Source of the DNA: Tildeniella nuda ZEHNDER 1965/U140
GTDB lineage: Bacteria > Cyanobacteriota > Cyanobacteriia > Leptolyngbyales > Leptolyngbyaceae
Direction: 5' to 3'
Length of the DNA stretch: 64,000 nucleotides
NCBI GenBank assembly: GCA_019358895.1
Contig: JAHHIG010000008.1
Span: 62,001-126,000, forward strand
Under the pieces are notes generated by a model that was not told the DNA's origin, searched no databases, and saw only the letters and a list, made by a program, of their open reading frames with translations. This document shows positions 63,254 through 64,000 of the stretch, piece by piece. Both the position numbers and the translations under genes were made by a program. The first letter of the stretch is position 1. Every line of letters starts with the position of its first letter.

Positions 63254-63859
63254 AGTCGTTCCCCTTGTCACAACAAAGCATCGGTAAGCTCTATTGTTTA
63301 CTCGACTGTCTACTGCGTCAAAAGACAGGCTGTCGAAGTTCTAAGGATCGCTCACCTGGTCGCTTGGGTGAGTTGCTGTAGCAGTTCTGAATCATTCGTG
63401 AAAAGTATGCAGTGGTTTAGCGGTCAGCGGTCAGTAGTCAGTAGTCAGCGGTGAGCGTCGAGAGCTAGAGCTGAAAGCGAATCCAGCATGACTTTCATCA
63501 ATCAAACCGGATGGCATATCCAGTGATGCGATCGCTAAAGATTCAGTTCACTTCGCTCAAGCGATTGGCGAGTGCTGTGTATGTTTTCTTGCTTGAGAGA
63601 CGTTTGTCAGAACGTTTGAGGTATCAGCAACCTTGCTAGAGACCTGTGGTTTGAGTCGATAAGCACCATGCAACACCAGTAGGATGGGCAATGCCCGTTA
63701 CCTGTGACGTTGCACCCTGAGCACCAGTAGAGTGGGCAATGCCCATCTACCTGTGGCTTCGTGAAGAAACCCGGTTTCTACATTCAAGCAAGCCGTCAAT
63801 CCTTCACGGGTGTTAGCCTAGAGGAGCAGTCTTTTGCAAGCATCTTTGCTTCACTGTCC
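63254..63859. other. Gene-free stretch between petJ and mnmA with dispersed repeats
   Basis: It holds GCGGTCA/GTAGTCA heptamers at 63418-63455. An imperfect tandem pair at about 63674-63713 and 63722-63757 has units starting CACCAGTAG, each with a GGGCAATGCCC palindrome. One AAACCCGGTTT repeat lies near 63767. The petJ and mnmA promoters must lie at its two ends, but none is clear. Confidence 0.5.
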
Positions 63860-64000
63860 ATGAAAAACGTTGTGGTAGGACTCTCAGGCGGAGTCGATAG
63901 TTCAACAGCCGCTGCCATTCTGCATGATCAAGGCTACTCGGTCGTGGGGCTGACGCTTTGGCTGATGAAGGGCAAAGGGCAGTGCTGCTCAGAAGGTATG
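63860..64000 (+). CDS. mnmA: tRNA-specific 2-thiouridylase MnmA (partial, N-terminus)
   Basis: The first 47 residues are visible before the window ends: [21 protein letters not shown] with the PP-loop SGGVDSS that binds ATP, then [21 protein letters not shown]. MnmA thiolates U34 of Glu, Gln and Lys tRNAs. No ribosome-binding site is obvious before the ATG. Confidence 0.93.
   Translation, partial: MKNVVVGLSGGVDSSTAAAILHDQGYSVVGLTLWLMKGKGQCCSEGM

Overview
The window comes from a cyanobacterial chromosome. Evidence includes light-independent protochlorophyllide reductase genes (chlL, chlN), PsbQ, cytochrome c6 (petJ), the plastid/cyanobacterial ribosomal protein PSRP-3, a clpR-clpP pair, and very many GCGATCGC (HIP1-type) octamers. 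Many proteins of unknown function also look cyanobacterium-specific. The gene style suggests a filamentous or Leptolyngbya-like lineage, but no marker in the window fixes the genus.

Layout. 1-5.9 kb: a receiver-domain response regulator, a group 2 sigma factor, a VanZ-like membrane protein, the glutathione-dependent formaldehyde dehydrogenase frmA, a Uma2 nuclease and a disordered HTH-like protein. 6.2-8.4 kb: three tandem copies of a small exported-protein gene with duplicated leaders and three 66-bp palindromic elements. 9-12 kb: chlL, a DUF5331 gene and chlN, ending in a clear terminator. 11.9-19.4 kb: DUF6887/6888 genes, a WD40 lipoprotein, hemW, a YacL-like PIN protein, a nuclease plus DUF4241 pair and a VWA protein. 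19.9-23.4 kb: clpR-clpP, a J-domain protein and an RsbW-like kinase. 23.6-26 kb: a GvpF/GvpL gene translationally coupled to a 592-residue protein built of internal repeats, with no gvpA in sight. 26.3-32.1 kb: lgt, cobM and cyanobacterial unknowns. 32.7-45 kb: tRNA-Arg, psbQ, a DAO oxidase, pbpC, a prepilin-like protein, glgB, PSRP-3, a HAD phosphatase, a TPR protein and ruvB. 45-56 kb: a Wzm/Wzt-type exporter, mreBCD, ssb, a SIMPL protein, a double GNAT, a second ABC exporter and an Mrr-nuclease/ParA fusion. 56-64 kb: two long unknown proteins, a 17-unit 21-bp repeat, a SafE/ferric-reductase-like fusion next to petJ, and the start of mnmA.

Two themes stand out. First, the best candidates for undescribed biology are the GvpF/L plus repeat-protein pair (23.6-26.1 kb) and the Mrr-ParA fusion (54.8-56.0 kb). 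Second, the DNA is full of short tandem repeats, mostly with a 7-bp period. Several have entered reading frames: inside hemW and pbpC, inside the 592-residue protein, and as C-terminal tails of the VanZ-like and SafE-like proteins. Dispersed palindromic elements with shared termini fill many of the gaps.
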